Shown here piece after piece: positions 33,787 to 41,352 of a DNA stretch of 50,368 nucleotides (within the stretch, counting starts at the first letter, position 1; every line of letters begins with the position of its first letter). Position numbers and translations under genes: made by a program. The stretch is from Methanoregula sp. (lineage in GTDB: Archaea; Halobacteriota; Methanomicrobia; Methanomicrobiales; Methanospirillaceae): positions 33,111 to 83,478 of the forward strand of contig JAKLEQ010000001.1 in assembly GCA_022711635.1 (NCBI GenBank), in the 5' to 3' direction. The notes beneath the pieces are model-generated. The model was not told the DNA's origin and did not search any database. It saw only the letters and a list, made by a program, of their open reading frames with translations.

Positions 33787-34665
33787 ATGAAACGGGAAAC
33801 TGATCCCGCAGGGACAGAGGAACTGACGAAGGTGCGGTTTTCCAACCTCGACCGGGTCATGTACCCGGCTGCAGGCATCACCAAGAAAGAGGTGATCTCC
33901 TACTACATCCGAACCGCCCCAAGGTTGCTCCCGTTCCTTTTCGGCCGGCCCATCACGATGCACCGGTTCCCGGACGGGATCGGCGGCGAGGGTTTCTACG
34001 AGAAGGACGCCCCGAAAGGAACGCCGGACTTCGTCGCTATCTTCCTGCACCACTCCGTCACAGCGGACCGCGACGTCCGGTTCGTGCTCTGCAACAACCT
34101 CGATACGCTCATCTGGCTTGCAAACCTCGCATCGCTGGAGATCCACGCGACGCTCTCCCGTGCGGCTTCCTATGAATCCCCGGACCTCCTGCTCTTCGAC
34201 ATTGACCCCGAACCGCCGCTGGGATTCGACGCCGTCATCGACGTGGCAAAGGTCGTGCGGGAGCACCTGCAGGCTGACGGGCTCTCCCCGTATGTAAAGA
34301 CCTCGGGGAAGAAAGGGCTCCACATCGTTGTCCCGCTCGTGCCGGGGTACCGGTTTGCCGATGTCCGCTCCTATGCCCATGCGAAAGGGACCGCCATTGC
34401 CCGGGACATCCCGTACGTCGTTGCCGAGTTCCCGCAGTCGCGGGATAAAGGGACGATCTTCATCGATTATCTCCAGAACGCCGGCGGAAAGACGATGGCA
34501 GCGCCGTACAGTCTCCGGGCGACCCCCGAAGCGACCGTCTCCACACCCCTCGCGTGGAGCGATCTTACGCGCGGTGTCCGGGCCGAAGACTTTACGATGA
34601 AGACCGTTCTTGGAACTCATGAGGAACCATGGAAGGGAATACTTAATGACCGGCAGAAGATCTGA
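33787..34665 (+). CDS. LigD-type NHEJ polymerase/primase (stand-alone Pol domain)
   Basis: 292-aa archaeo-eukaryotic primase-superfamily polymerase, equal to the Pol domain of bacterial LigD. It fills gaps at DNA ends during non-homologous end joining. The catalytic acidic pair is Asp138/Asp140 in LLLFDIDPEP. YVKTSGKKGLHIVVPLVP is the SGxxGxH motif near residue 180, and the third carboxylate region is IDYLQNAGGKTMAAPYSLRA. The N-terminus LTKVRFSNLDRVMYPAAGIT K matches LigD Pol starts. Its end overlaps the Ku gene by 20 bases. In bacteria this domain is usually fused with ligase; here it is separate, as described for Methanocella. Confidence 0.94.
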   Translation: MKRETDPAGTEELTKVRFSNLDRVMYPAAGITKKEVISYYIRTAPRLLPFLFGRPITMHRFPDGIGGEGFYEKDAPKGTPDFVAIFLHHSVTADRDVRFVLCNNLDTLIWLANLASLEIHATLSRAASYESPDLLLFDIDPEPPLGFDAVIDVAKVVREHLQADGLSPYVKTSGKKGLHIVVPLVPGYRFADVRSYAHAKGTAIARDIPYVVAEFPQSRDKGTIFIDYLQNAGGKTMAAPYSLRATPEATVSTPLAWSDLTRGVRAEDFTMKTVLGTHEEPWKGILNDRQKI

Positions 34666-35614
34666 GAAGACAAGGATGAGCGGAACGGAGGGTCCCGCCC
34701 GTTCCCGGGAAAAGGGGAGATCCCGGGCAGCGCACCCGGCTGCGCAGGAGCCGGTCCCCGGAAACACCGGTGTGCCGGCAGGCAAACCGGCTGCAGGAAT
34801 GATCACCGTCCCGCACCCGGGCGGGCACGCGGAGACGGGAACGGCCGGCCGGGCGTTCTGGAGCGGGGCGATCACCATCGGGCTCGTGAACGTCCCGGTG
34901 CAGCTCCATACCATGGTGCGGGACCGGTCCTTCACATTCCGGCTCCTCCACAAGGAAGACGGCCAGCCGCTCCGGTACGACCGGGTCTGCACCCGCGACG
35001 ACAAGGTGGTCCCCTGGTCCGAGACCGTGCGGGGGTATGAAGTCCGCAAGGGGGAGTTCCTCGTCTTCTCCCCGGAGGAGCTGCGGGCGGTTGCGCCGGA
35101 GTCGGACCGGAAGATCCGGCTCACCAAGTTCGTGCACTACCTCTCGCTCGACCCGATGTTCTTCGGGACGAGCTACCTCCTCGTCCCGGACCGGAGCGAG
35201 GACGCCTACAGCCTCTTTCTCTCAGCGATCCGTAAGAGCGGCAAGGCGGGAGTCGGGACGATCACGATGCGCACCAAAGAGCACCCGGTAGTCGTGCACG
35301 CGTACGGGGGCGGGCTCGTGGCGACGACCCTGCACTATCCCGACGAGGTTACGCAGCCGGCAGCATACCCGCAGCTCCGCGAGCTCAAGGCCCCGAAGGA
35401 TGCGGAACTGGCGCTTGCGCAGCGGATCGTGGACGAGCTCTCGGGCGACTTTGCCATCGGCGAGTTCCACGACCGGTACCGTGAAGCAATCCTGTCCCTC
35501 ATCGAGAAGAAACTCGCCGGCGAGAAGATCGTCTATGCCGAGCCGCACCCCGAGGAGGCAAAAGAACTGATGGAAGCGCTGAAAGAGACCATCTCCACGC
35601 TTCAGAAGAAGTAG
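34646..35614 (+). CDS. ku: Ku protein (prokaryotic NHEJ DNA-end binding)
   Basis: 322-aa Ku homologue forming a ring dimer on double-strand breaks and recruiting the ligase and polymerase encoded beside it. The Ku core begins RAFWSGAITIGLVNVPVQLH at about residue 69. Further family motifs are LRYDRVCTRDDKVVPWSETV RGYEV, YLLVPDRSEDAYSLFLSAIR and LRELKAPKDAELALAQRIVDE. Before the core is an unusual basic Pro/Gly/Ala-rich extension of about 68 residues if translation starts at 34646. A second ATG at 34676, just after the polymerase stop, would shorten it by ten. Bacterial Ku often has a basic tail at the other (C-terminal) end; this one ends shortly after the core (ETISTLQKK). Confidence 0.93.
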   Translation: MTGRRSEKTRMSGTEGPARSREKGRSRAAHPAAQEPVPGNTGVPAGKPAAGMITVPHPGGHAETGTAGRAFWSGAITIGLVNVPVQLHTMVRDRSFTFRLLHKEDGQPLRYDRVCTRDDKVVPWSETVRGYEVRKGEFLVFSPEELRAVAPESDRKIRLTKFVHYLSLDPMFFGTSYLLVPDRSEDAYSLFLSAIRKSGKAGVGTITMRTKEHPVVVHAYGGGLVATTLHYPDEVTQPAAYPQLRELKAPKDAELALAQRIVDELSGDFAIGEFHDRYREAILSLIEKKLAGEKIVYAEPHPEEAKELMEALKETISTLQKK

Positions 35615-35642
35615 GGGAGGGTCGGAGCAATCCCGCACTGCC

Positions 35643-37301
35643 ATGACACGCCAGTACCTCCCGATGCTCGCTGCAACTGCGGAGCGCCCATTCTCTTCCC
35701 CCGACTTTCTCTTCGAGATCAAGTGGGACGGGGTCCGGGCAATCGCATATGTCGGGGACACCCTTACACTCATGAGCCGGAACGGGCGCGACTTCGCAGC
35801 GCAGTTCCCGGAACTTGCCGAGCTGAAAGAGCTCGCGCCCGGCACAGTGCTGGACGGCGAGATCGTCGTGATGCGGCAGAAGAAGCCGGACATGCAGTCA
35901 CTCCTCTCCCGGTTGCAGGTGCAGGGAGGTCCCGTAAAGGATGCTCCCCCGGTGACATACATCGTCTTCGATATCCTTGAGAGAGGCGGGCAACCGCTGA
36001 TCGATCAACCCTATACCGTCCGGCGGGAGATCCTCCGGTCAGCGGTGCGGGAAGGCCCCCATGTCATCATCTCCGAACCCGTGGAGACCCGGGGCGTTGA
36101 GTACTACCGCGCCGCGATCGGGCAGGGGCTCGAAGGGATCATGGCAAAGAGGAAGGACAGCCGGTACGAGCCGGGGGTCCGGAGCGGCGCGTGGCTGAAG
36201 GTGCGGGCAGAGCTGACCTGCGACTGCATCATCGCGGGCTTTACCCGGGGACAGGGTGGGCGGAGCACGACGCTGGGCGCCCTGCTGCTCGCGCTCTACG
36301 ACGACGGGGATGCGGGGAACCGGGGCAGCCCGGAGACTGCGCACAATCTCGTGTACATCGGCAAGGTCGGGTCCGGATTCTCCGAGGGGGACCTCGTGCA
36401 CTTCAGGGAACTCTTTGCTCTCTACCCTGCAAACACCCCGACGCTGCCGGAGGTCCGGGGCGAGGGGCCGGTCGTCTGGCTCCGGCCGGAACTCGTCTGC
36501 GAAGTCGCCTACCAGCAGGTCACCCGCAACCGCCGGCTCCGGATCCCCCGGTTCCGCCGTCTCAGGGTTGACCGCCGGCCCGAAGACTGCCGCACCAGCC
36601 AGCTCGAAGTACATCCCGTCGTGGCGGTTGCGGTGCAGCGCACCGGGGCTGCAGGACGTACCGGCAGGAAGAAGGCGATCCCGCATGACGGAACGAGAGA
36701 GAAGGAGAAAACCGAAAGGAGCGGAACCGTCCCTGCGGAACGACCTGGACGGGGCAGCCGCGACGGTCCAACGGTGATGAAGCCGGCAAAAGGCCGGGTA
36801 CCGGAACCGCCGGCGAGCCCGGAACCTGCGCCGCCCCGCCCCCCGGTCCCCCGGCCGACCGAACGGTACCGCGAGAAGCGGAATTTTTCCGTGACAAAGG
36901 AACCACAAGGAGCTGATACCATGACCGCACCGACATTTGTCATCCAGGAACACCATGCCCGCCACCTGCACTATGACTTCCGCCTCGAACGCGACGGGGT
37001 GCTGAAGAGCTGGGCAGTCCCGAAAGGGGTGCCGGAAGCCCCCGGCCCAAAACACCTCGCGGTCGCGGTCGAGGACCACCCGCTGGACTACGCGACGTTC
37101 GAGGGAACAATCCCGGAAGGCGAGTACGGGGCGGGGACCGTCTCTGTCTGGGACGCCGGCACGTACGCAACGAAGCACTGGGACGAGAAGAAGATCGAGG
37201 TCATCCTGCACGGGAAGCGTCTCTCCGGCCACTACGTGCTCGTCCGGCTTATCCGCGCGGGAAAGAACGACTGGCTGATCTTCAGGGCCGGCGCAGGGTA
37301 G
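35643..37301 (+). CDS. ligD: NHEJ ATP-dependent DNA ligase fused to C-terminal 3'-phosphoesterase (LIG-PE)
   Basis: 552-aa fusion. The ligase occupies about residues 1-330. The adenylated lysine is Lys27 in FEIKWDGVRA; motif III is TYIVFDILE, motif IV GLEGIMAKRKDSRYEPG, motif V WLKVRAE; an OB domain follows (HNLVYIGKVGSGFSE, VAYQQVTRNRRLRIPRFRRL R). A low-complexity basic/Pro linker spans about 335-426. The phosphoesterase covers 427-552: FVIQEHHARHLHYDFRLERD with its His/His/Asp metal set, LKSWAVPKGVP, VEDHPLDYATFEGTIPEGEY and YVLVRL. Bacterial LigD usually has PE before LIG. An AAGGAG (36907-36912) eight bases before an in-frame ATG (36921) sits exactly at the PE boundary, so free PE could also be made. 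Last gene of the Pol-Ku-LIG-PE operon. Confidence 0.94.
   Translation: MTRQYLPMLAATAERPFSSPDFLFEIKWDGVRAIAYVGDTLTLMSRNGRDFAAQFPELAELKELAPGTVLDGEIVVMRQKKPDMQSLLSRLQVQGGPVKDAPPVTYIVFDILERGGQPLIDQPYTVRREILRSAVREGPHVIISEPVETRGVEYYRAAIGQGLEGIMAKRKDSRYEPGVRSGAWLKVRAELTCDCIIAGFTRGQGGRSTTLGALLLALYDDGDAGNRGSPETAHNLVYIGKVGSGFSEGDLVHFRELFALYPANTPTLPEVRGEGPVVWLRPELVCEVAYQQVTRNRRLRIPRFRRLRVDRRPEDCRTSQLEVHPVVAVAVQRTGAAGRTGRKKAIPHDGTREKEKTERSGTVPAERPGRGSRDGPTVMKPAKGRVPEPPASPEPAPPRPPVPRPTERYREKRNFSVTKEPQGADTMTAPTFVIQEHHARHLHYDFRLERDGVLKSWAVPKGVPEAPGPKHLAVAVEDHPLDYATFEGTIPEGEYGAGTVSVWDAGTYATKHWDEKKIEVILHGKRLSGHYVLVRLIRAGKNDWLIFRAGAG
36907..36923 (+). promoter_or_regulatory. Internal Shine-Dalgarno and ATG at the ligase/phosphoesterase junction
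   Basis: AAGGAG at 36907-36912 stands eight bases before the in-frame ATG at 36921, which begins MTAPTFVIQEHH, the natural start of a stand-alone phosphoesterase. It may allow separate synthesis of the PE domain, or may be a relic of a once separate gene. Confidence 0.45.
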
Positions 37302-37443
37302 GTTTCCGCTTACCGGTTATCAGGCGTGTTACCGGTTCCGGATGCCGTCCCACCCTCCCTAGAGGGAAAAGGGAACGTCCGGGACCGTTCATCCATCGGG
37401 ACTGAACGGAAATTACCCCGCGGTGTCCGGGGAATATCGTCTG

Positions 37444-37896
37444 CTACCCGTACAGTATCCTCGCCCTTCCCATCGCATCCGAAATATGCTTCTGGATGAC
37501 TTTGTCCTCCCCCAGGTCGCGCAGCCGATCCCTGAGCCCTTCGATTGCACTATAGGTCCGGATGAGCATCAGCGCGTCCGCTGCCTTTTTCCGGATCGCA
37601 GTCTGCTCGTTCTTGTCGTGCAGCCGTTCCAGGAGGACGTCAACCGCCCTCCCGCTGCGGATACTGTACAACGCCTCGATTGCATGCCGGCGCACGTCGG
37701 GATTGGCCTCCCTGCAACACGCAACAAGGGTGGTCACATATCGCGGGTCGCCGCTGGCGCCCATCCGGATGATCAACGCTATGCGGTCCTGCAGGTCTGC
37801 AGATCCGTCCAGTTCGTCTATCAGGCGATAGACTTCGTTTGCCGCGGGCATCCTTCCCGTCGGAAAACCTGCTGATTCCCAATACTGAGCTGACAT
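37444..37896 (-). CDS. HEAT-repeat protein
   Basis: 150-aa helical protein made of HEAT/PBS-lyase-type repeats, for example DLQDRIALIIRMGASGDPRYV, NPDVRRHAIEALYSIRSGRA and NEQTAIRKKAADALMLIRTY. These usually form protein-interaction scaffolds. There is no enzymatic motif, signal peptide or membrane segment. It is convergent with the NHEJ operon and not obviously part of it. Partner and role unknown. Confidence 0.82.
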   Translation of the reverse strand: MSAQYWESAGFPTGRMPAANEVYRLIDELDGSADLQDRIALIIRMGASGDPRYVTTLVACCREANPDVRRHAIEALYSIRSGRAVDVLLERLHDKNEQTAIRKKAADALMLIRTYSAIEGLRDRLRDLGEDKVIQKHISDAMGRARILYG

Positions 37897-37966
37897 AGTC
37901 CTGAACCATGATATTTTTTCAATTCGATTCCCATCCAGGGTCCATTGTGGACTGGATTGAATGCAA

Positions 37967-38050
37967 TCACTTTAGGAAAAACAGCAGCCGCTTAGGAAAA
38001 GCGGTACACACCAGAGCGCCTGTGCCGTACTGATCTTCAGCCAGGTACAT
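37967..38050 (-). CDS. Possible 27-aa leader or small protein
   Basis: Reverse-strand reading from the ATG at 38050 gives MYLAEDQYGTGALVCTAFPK plus RLLFFLK. It has a good GGAGGATA ribosome site directly upstream and a CTTTATATCC element (about 38075-38085) at promoter distance. It also encloses a small hairpin (CCGCTT-AGGAA-AAGCGG, about 37989-38005). It could be a real microprotein, a leader peptide or a small RNA gene. There is no family evidence. Confidence 0.3.
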   Translation of the reverse strand: MYLAEDQYGTGALVCTAFPKRLLFFLK

Positions 38051-38279
38051 TATCCTCCATTCTTTCTTCGTCGGATATAAAGGTTCTCGCCCGGCACCAT
38101 GCCGCCGGCACCGGCCCATTCCCTCCCGGATTGGTACACACGTTGAGAGAGCGTACAAACCTATGGCCGGAACGCGTTCGCGATCCTGCGCGCGACCGTA
38201 TTGTTTCTGTCAGCACCGGACCAGTCCCAATCCAACAGCTCATAAGCCGGGAACCGGAATAGGTACGGTCAGAGGAACC

Positions 38280-39140
38280 ATGGCAGAACAGCACGACGAG
38301 CACATCATCGAGGCGATCGGCAGGTGCCGGGTCGTCATACGGGACGGGAAGGTAGTCGAGGTCGGTGAGGCGCAGATCAGGGACTGCCCCCTTGCAAAAA
38401 AGTTCGCGATCCCGGTCTCTCCGATTAAGAAGGACGCAGTGAAGGCAAATATCGAGGGCAGGATCAAAGCCTGGGGCATGTGCACGCCCGGGCGGCAGGT
38501 TGCCGACACAAGGGAGTTCGTCGGCTTCGGGGCGTCGGAGGTCCTCAGTTTCGGGTTAAAAGCCGGGCTCATCGATTCGGCAGTGATCGCCTGCGACGGG
38601 GCGGGGACGGTTGTTGTTACGAAGCCCTCGCTCGTGCAGGGGATTGGCGGGAGGATGTCGGGGCTGGTTGCGACCGTGCCGTATCCCGAGGTCATCCGCA
38701 GGATCGAGGCAGACGGGGGTACGGTCGTGGACCCGGTCCACGCGAAGCTCGACCAGGTCGCCGGCGTGAAGAAGGCATACGAGCTCGGGTACCAGAATGT
38801 TGCGGTCACGGTCGCGCTTCCCGATGATGCGGTGGCGATCCGGAAGGAATTCCCCCGGGCATTCATCTTTGCGGTCCACGTCACCGGGCACTCCCGTGCG
38901 GATGCCGAGAAGCTTGCCGCGGCGTGCGATATCGTCACTACCTGTGCATCCGGAACCGTCCGCGAGATCGCCGGGAAGAAGGCGCTCCTGCAGGCCGGTG
39001 TCGCCGTCCCGATCTTTGCGATGACGAAACGGGCGAAAGATCTCGTCCTTGAAAAATTGAAACAAGGAAACGAACCGGTGCTCGTCAAGGCAACGAAACT
39101 CCCGGTGCTGACCGAGCAGCAGCCGGAACCGCTGGTGTGA
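38280..39140 (+). CDS. Methanogenesis marker protein 8 (DUF2099)
   Basis: 286-aa protein of the DUF2099 family, known as methanogenesis marker 8 because it occurs in methanogens. Recognisable stretches are IIEAIGRCRVVIRDGKVVEV, IRDCPLAKKF, WGMCTPGRQVADTREFVGFG ASE, KPSLVQGIGGRMSGLVATVP YPEV and VHVTGHSRADAEKLAAACDI VTTCASGTVREIAGKKALLQ AGVAVPIFAMTKRAK. Conserved Cys residues suggest a metal or Fe-S site. The exact function is not established. AGAGGAACC precedes the ATG at 38280, and the upstream extension to 38163 is rejected. It is a single-gene unit. Confidence 0.93.
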   Translation: MAEQHDEHIIEAIGRCRVVIRDGKVVEVGEAQIRDCPLAKKFAIPVSPIKKDAVKANIEGRIKAWGMCTPGRQVADTREFVGFGASEVLSFGLKAGLIDSAVIACDGAGTVVVTKPSLVQGIGGRMSGLVATVPYPEVIRRIEADGGTVVDPVHAKLDQVAGVKKAYELGYQNVAVTVALPDDAVAIRKEFPRAFIFAVHVTGHSRADAEKLAAACDIVTTCASGTVREIAGKKALLQAGVAVPIFAMTKRAKDLVLEKLKQGNEPVLVKATKLPVLTEQQPEPLV

Positions 39141-39374
39141 AGCATACGGGAGATCGATGGCGCTCCTGCTTTTTTCAACAGCCGATGGGCCGCGGTTTGG
39201 AGATGAACACTAACTCTAATGAATCAATTATATTTCATAAAATTATATCGTAATTCTTAAATATGTTTGAATCAATCGGATTGCATATTTGTCCTCAGGT
39301 TCATCGCGTCACAAAACAAATGAGAGAAACTGGGGTCAACAAACCTGCCGGACAAATTTCAGGAGCAGAGAGAG
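39141..39374. other. AT-rich intergenic region at the edge of the surface-protein island
   Basis: After the marker-8 stop there is a T6 run (about 39169-39174) that may terminate it. A very AT-rich stretch (39215-39290) follows, with several TATA-like elements, including TTCTTAAATATG near 39254-39265. It probably carries the promoter of the next gene. The base composition drops clearly from the GC-rich left side. Confidence 0.5.
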
Positions 39375-41144
39375 ATGGTTCGGCGGTACGGTTCTGGTAT
39401 TATTTTACTTTTCGCGTTTGTAATCATGGCAGCGTATCTTGCCAGTCCGGTCGGAGCGGCTGACTCGGTGGAAGAACATCAAATTGAGGGACATGTTTAT
39501 TTGCATGATCCTGTATCTGAGCAGGATTACCCCAAGCCAGGGATTATTGTCCGGCTTTACGGCACGAATTCAGACAACAACCTGAAATCAGAGAATCTTG
39601 TGCAGGATGTTAAGTCTGATCAGTATGGTAGATATTATTTCCAGGTTCCGTACTCCGTCGGAGTCCTGTTTCCGGAGTCAGAATATGGTACCTATCAGGT
39701 CTCCTGTGTTGAAGACTCAAATTCAGAATATGAAATCTACAAGATCGTGCCTGATGATACTTTCAGAGTCGGCATGAGTGGAAAAGTCTGGTGGGCAGGC
39801 GTCAGCAGCAGTGTATTTTCTGATCCGTCCCCGTCTGTGGCAGATTTCTATATCCACAGGAAAGGGGAGCCGTTCTCCATGGGTGAGGGCAAAGCCCTGA
39901 AGGTCACGTCACCCACCTCGGAACAGACGTGGCAGGCAGGGAGCACTCATACCATTACCTGGACACAGACCGGACTCGAAGGTACCAATGTCAGGATAGA
40001 ATTGAAGGACAGCATTAGTCCGTTTGTCCAGATCCGGACTGTCAAATCCTCTACGTCGGCATCATCCGGATCGTACTCCTGGAAGGTTCCTGACGATGTA
40101 CCTGCCGGTTCCACGTACTCCATCCATGTTAATTCCATAAGCGATCCTTCGGTGGGGAGTTATGGCTGGCTGACGATCAGCGCTGCCCCCAAAGAGGTCA
40201 CCAAAACCCTGAAAATCACGTCACCCACCTCGGAACAGACGTGGCAGGCCGGGAGCACTCATACCATTACCTGGACACAGACCGGACTCGAAGGTACTAA
40301 TGTCAAAATAGAATTGAAGGACAGCATTAATCCGTTTGTCCAGATCCGAACGGTCACATCCTCAACACCGGCATCATCCGGATCGTACTCCTGGAAGGTT
40401 CCTGACGATGTACCTGCCGGTTCCACGTACTCCATCCATGTTAATTCCATAAGCGATCCTTCGGTGGGGAGTTACGGCTGGCTGAACATCATTGGAGTAA
40501 TACAGCCGCCGGCCTACGATGAAGAGGATGAGGGCACATCATGCCCTGATATACTCCCAAAATTTGCTGCGACTCCAGTCAGTGGTTCTGTTCCCCTCAC
40601 GGTATATTTCACGGATATATCGGGCACCGGTATCCAGACATGGGAATGGGATTTCAATAACGACGGATCAATTGACAGCACTCTGCAAAATCCAGTCTAT
40701 GTTTATGATAATCCCGGGGTCTATACGGTGACATTGGGGACGACAAGTGTCGAATGTCCATCGAAAATTACCGCAACAAAAGACGGGTACATCACTGTGA
40801 CCGCAGCCTCCAGTTCGCTCGTTCTTGATTCAGTTCCGAGTGGAGCTTCCGTCTTTGTTGACGGGGTCAGTACAGGTGTTACCCCCCTCACAATCCCAGA
40901 TGTCACTGCAGGAAAACATACGATCGCTTTCTCTCTTTCAGGTTACAAGATTTATACAACAGACCTGAATGCTGAACCGGGCAGGACGATAACCTATACT
41001 GCAGCTATGGTGAAGATTGCAGATCCGAATGAGACGACGTTTGACCCTGAAAAAGCCTCAGTCACCCAACAGGGATTCCTCTGGGCCGGAGCTATCGGAG
41101 CACTTACCGTTGCAGGAATTCTGGTCTCTAGGAATAAAAAGTGA
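39375..41144 (+). CDS. Secreted surface protein: two Kre9-like Ig repeats, PKD and PEGA domains, C-terminal anchor
   Basis: 589-aa exported protein. The signal peptide IILLFAFVIMAAYLASPVGA precedes, in order: a carboxypeptidase-regulatory-like beta domain (about 32-165, GHVYLHDPVSEQDYPKPG), two nearly identical 104-residue Kre9/KNH-type Ig domains (about 175-372, SPTSEQTWQAGSTHTITWTQ), a PKD domain (about 395-475, FAATPVSGSVPLTVYFTDIS, WEWDFNNDG), a PEGA domain (about 477-545, LVLDSVPSGASVFVDGVSTG VTPLTIPDV) and a C-terminal membrane helix ending RNKK. GGAGCAGAGAGAG precedes the ATG. Such proteins are surface adhesins or envelope proteins in methanogens. Its Ig units are shared almost base for base with the next gene. 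Confidence 0.87.
   Translation: MVRRYGSGIILLFAFVIMAAYLASPVGAADSVEEHQIEGHVYLHDPVSEQDYPKPGIIVRLYGTNSDNNLKSENLVQDVKSDQYGRYYFQVPYSVGVLFPESEYGTYQVSCVEDSNSEYEIYKIVPDDTFRVGMSGKVWWAGVSSSVFSDPSPSVADFYIHRKGEPFSMGEGKALKVTSPTSEQTWQAGSTHTITWTQTGLEGTNVRIELKDSISPFVQIRTVKSSTSASSGSYSWKVPDDVPAGSTYSIHVNSISDPSVGSYGWLTISAAPKEVTKTLKITSPTSEQTWQAGSTHTITWTQTGLEGTNVKIELKDSINPFVQIRTVTSSTPASSGSYSWKVPDDVPAGSTYSIHVNSISDPSVGSYGWLNIIGVIQPPAYDEEDEGTSCPDILPKFAATPVSGSVPLTVYFTDISGTGIQTWEWDFNNDGSIDSTLQNPVYVYDNPGVYTVTLGTTSVECPSKITATKDGYITVTAASSSLVLDSVPSGASVFVDGVSTGVTPLTIPDVTAGKHTIAFSLSGYKIYTTDLNAEPGRTITYTAAMVKIADPNETTFDPEKASVTQQGFLWAGAIGALTVAGILVSRNKK
39897..40208 (+). repeat. 312-bp Ig-domain repeat, unit A1
   Basis: First of four near-identical 312-bp units coding for one 104-residue Kre9-type domain. 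It repeats at 40209, 41827 and 42139 with the same period and many identical synonymous positions. Confidence 0.9.
40209..40490 (+). repeat. 312-bp Ig-domain repeat, unit A2 (final linker absent)
   Basis: Second tandem unit in the first surface gene. It lacks the inter-domain linker at its 3' end. It differs from A1 by scattered substitutions, for example N for S in DSINPFVQIRTV. Confidence 0.9.
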
Positions 41145-41352
41145 GGATATAACCAAAATGAACAATATTTAAAAAAATCCAGAAATTATGGGATTCAAAT
41201 AGAAATTCCTATATATCTCTTCTCTCTATTCACCAATGCCAATGATTCCCGGTAAAAGTACCAAAAGTTACAGTTTTTCATGATAGGATACGTCCATGCC
41301 AGAGTCATCCGGTGCTCTTCCGGGAGCGATGACGTTGTGCGTGGTGAAATAT

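Noticed and set aside
39947..40450. Antisense frames inside the Ig-domain repeats (MELTWMEYVEPAG...)
   Set aside because: They repeat only because the underlying sense repeats do, and there is no start signal.
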